Below the pieces are notes generated by a model. The model saw only the letters and a list, made by a program, of their open reading frames with translations, had not been told where the DNA came from and searched no databases. This document shows, piece after piece, positions 22,894-23,107 of a DNA stretch of 23,107 nucleotides (position 1 is its first letter; the number at the start of each line of letters is the position of its first letter). The DNA comes from Gracilibacteraceae bacterium (GTDB taxonomy: Bacteria; Bacillota; Desulfitobacteriia; Desulfitobacteriales; Syntrophobotulaceae). The stretch is from the NCBI GenBank assembly GCA_031263945.1, contig JAISEW010000040.1, positions 1 to 23,107 on the forward strand, given 5' to 3'. The position numbers and the translations under genes were made by a program.

Positions 22894-22943
22894 GGTGTCT
22901 ATTCAGAGGTGGATACCCCACCTTTGGTATAAACAGCGACACC
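22894..22943 (+). other. nested stem-loop downstream of carB-dapF
   Basis: GGTGTC (22894-22899) pairs with GACACC (22938-22943), enclosing AGGTGG (22907-22912) with CCACCT (22918-22923). It directly precedes a terminator. It could be 3' UTR structure. Confidence 0.35.
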
Positions 22944-22947
22944 GCTC

Positions 22948-22974
22948 AAGAAGCCGAGAGGCTTCTTTTTTTTT
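22948..22974 (+). terminator. rho-independent terminator of carAB-dapF
   Basis: AAGAAGCC (22948-22955) pairs with GGCTTCTT (22960-22967) across GAGA, followed by a run of T to 22974. It lies 64 bases after the stop codon and closes the car transcript. Confidence 0.88.
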
Positions 22975-23107
22975 GGGGAATGACTCAAAACCTGACTTTG
23001 ACACCTTGTTTGAAAAAAAAGCTCTGAAAGCCAGACGCAACAAGGCTTCCATAGTCTTATCCGGTGATAAAAGTTGTTGGGGAGCAAAGGGTTTCCATCC
23101 GATGATT
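22975..23107. other. unassigned right edge
   Basis: An A/T-richer stretch. An open plus-strand frame runs off the window end, containing KKALKARRNKAS, but there is no start, ribosome site or recognisable family. I see no supportable gene. Confidence 0.3.

Noticed and set aside
22899..23087. 62-codon minus-strand frame at the right edge
   Set aside because: It runs through the terminator's poly-T (as Lys run) and shows no family resemblance.

Overview
The window looks like chromosomal DNA of a GC-rich, fermentative, anaerobic Bacillota (Clostridia-like) bacterium. The evidence is the tail of an [FeFe]-hydrogenase, a single-chain pyruvate:ferredoxin oxidoreductase, an AddA-type recombination nuclease, a surface protein with three cell-wall-binding (CWB2) repeats, a diaminopimelate epimerase domain and sigma-A-like promoters. 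I cannot name a genus. TGA ends several intact genes (hydrogenase, nifJ, carA), so the standard stop code applies.

Layout. (1) 1-2413, plus strand: hydrogenase C-terminus, a ThiF/MoeB-type E1-like enzyme, a dGTPase-like HD hydrolase, and an aldo/keto reductase remnant that has lost its middle. (2) 2523-10083, minus strand, read from right to left: nifJ (PFOR), a DUF1992 protein, then addA, which is full length but cut by one in-frame TGA. (3) 10084-11372: a long non-coding accessory stretch. It holds divergent promoters, a clear cobalamin riboswitch (about 10468-10665), a 22-bp hairpin, several copies of CGTCATT-type dispersed repeats (one interrupted by a structured insert), and a leader with two strong but ambiguous Shine-Dalgarno sites. 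(4) 11373-17134, plus strand: two secreted proteins with transcobalamin-like DUF4430 domains, one small and one of 1688 residues with CWB2 anchoring. (5) 17221-17523: a small basic protein with one HNH-associated repeat, lying between two near-identical hairpins. (6) 17659-22884: carA followed by one reading frame that joins a complete CarB to a complete-length DapF domain. A terminator follows, and the last 130 bases are unassigned.

How it works together. PFOR and the hydrogenase fit a ferredoxin-based fermentation that releases H2. The most interesting parts are: (a) a cobalamin riboswitch upstream of two DUF4430 surface proteins, which suggests a cell-wall-anchored corrinoid capture system (inference); and (b) the CarB-DapF fusion, whose epimerase half keeps its substrate-binding motifs but has Ser in place of the first catalytic Cys. 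Gene decay is visible in addA and the aldo/keto reductase.
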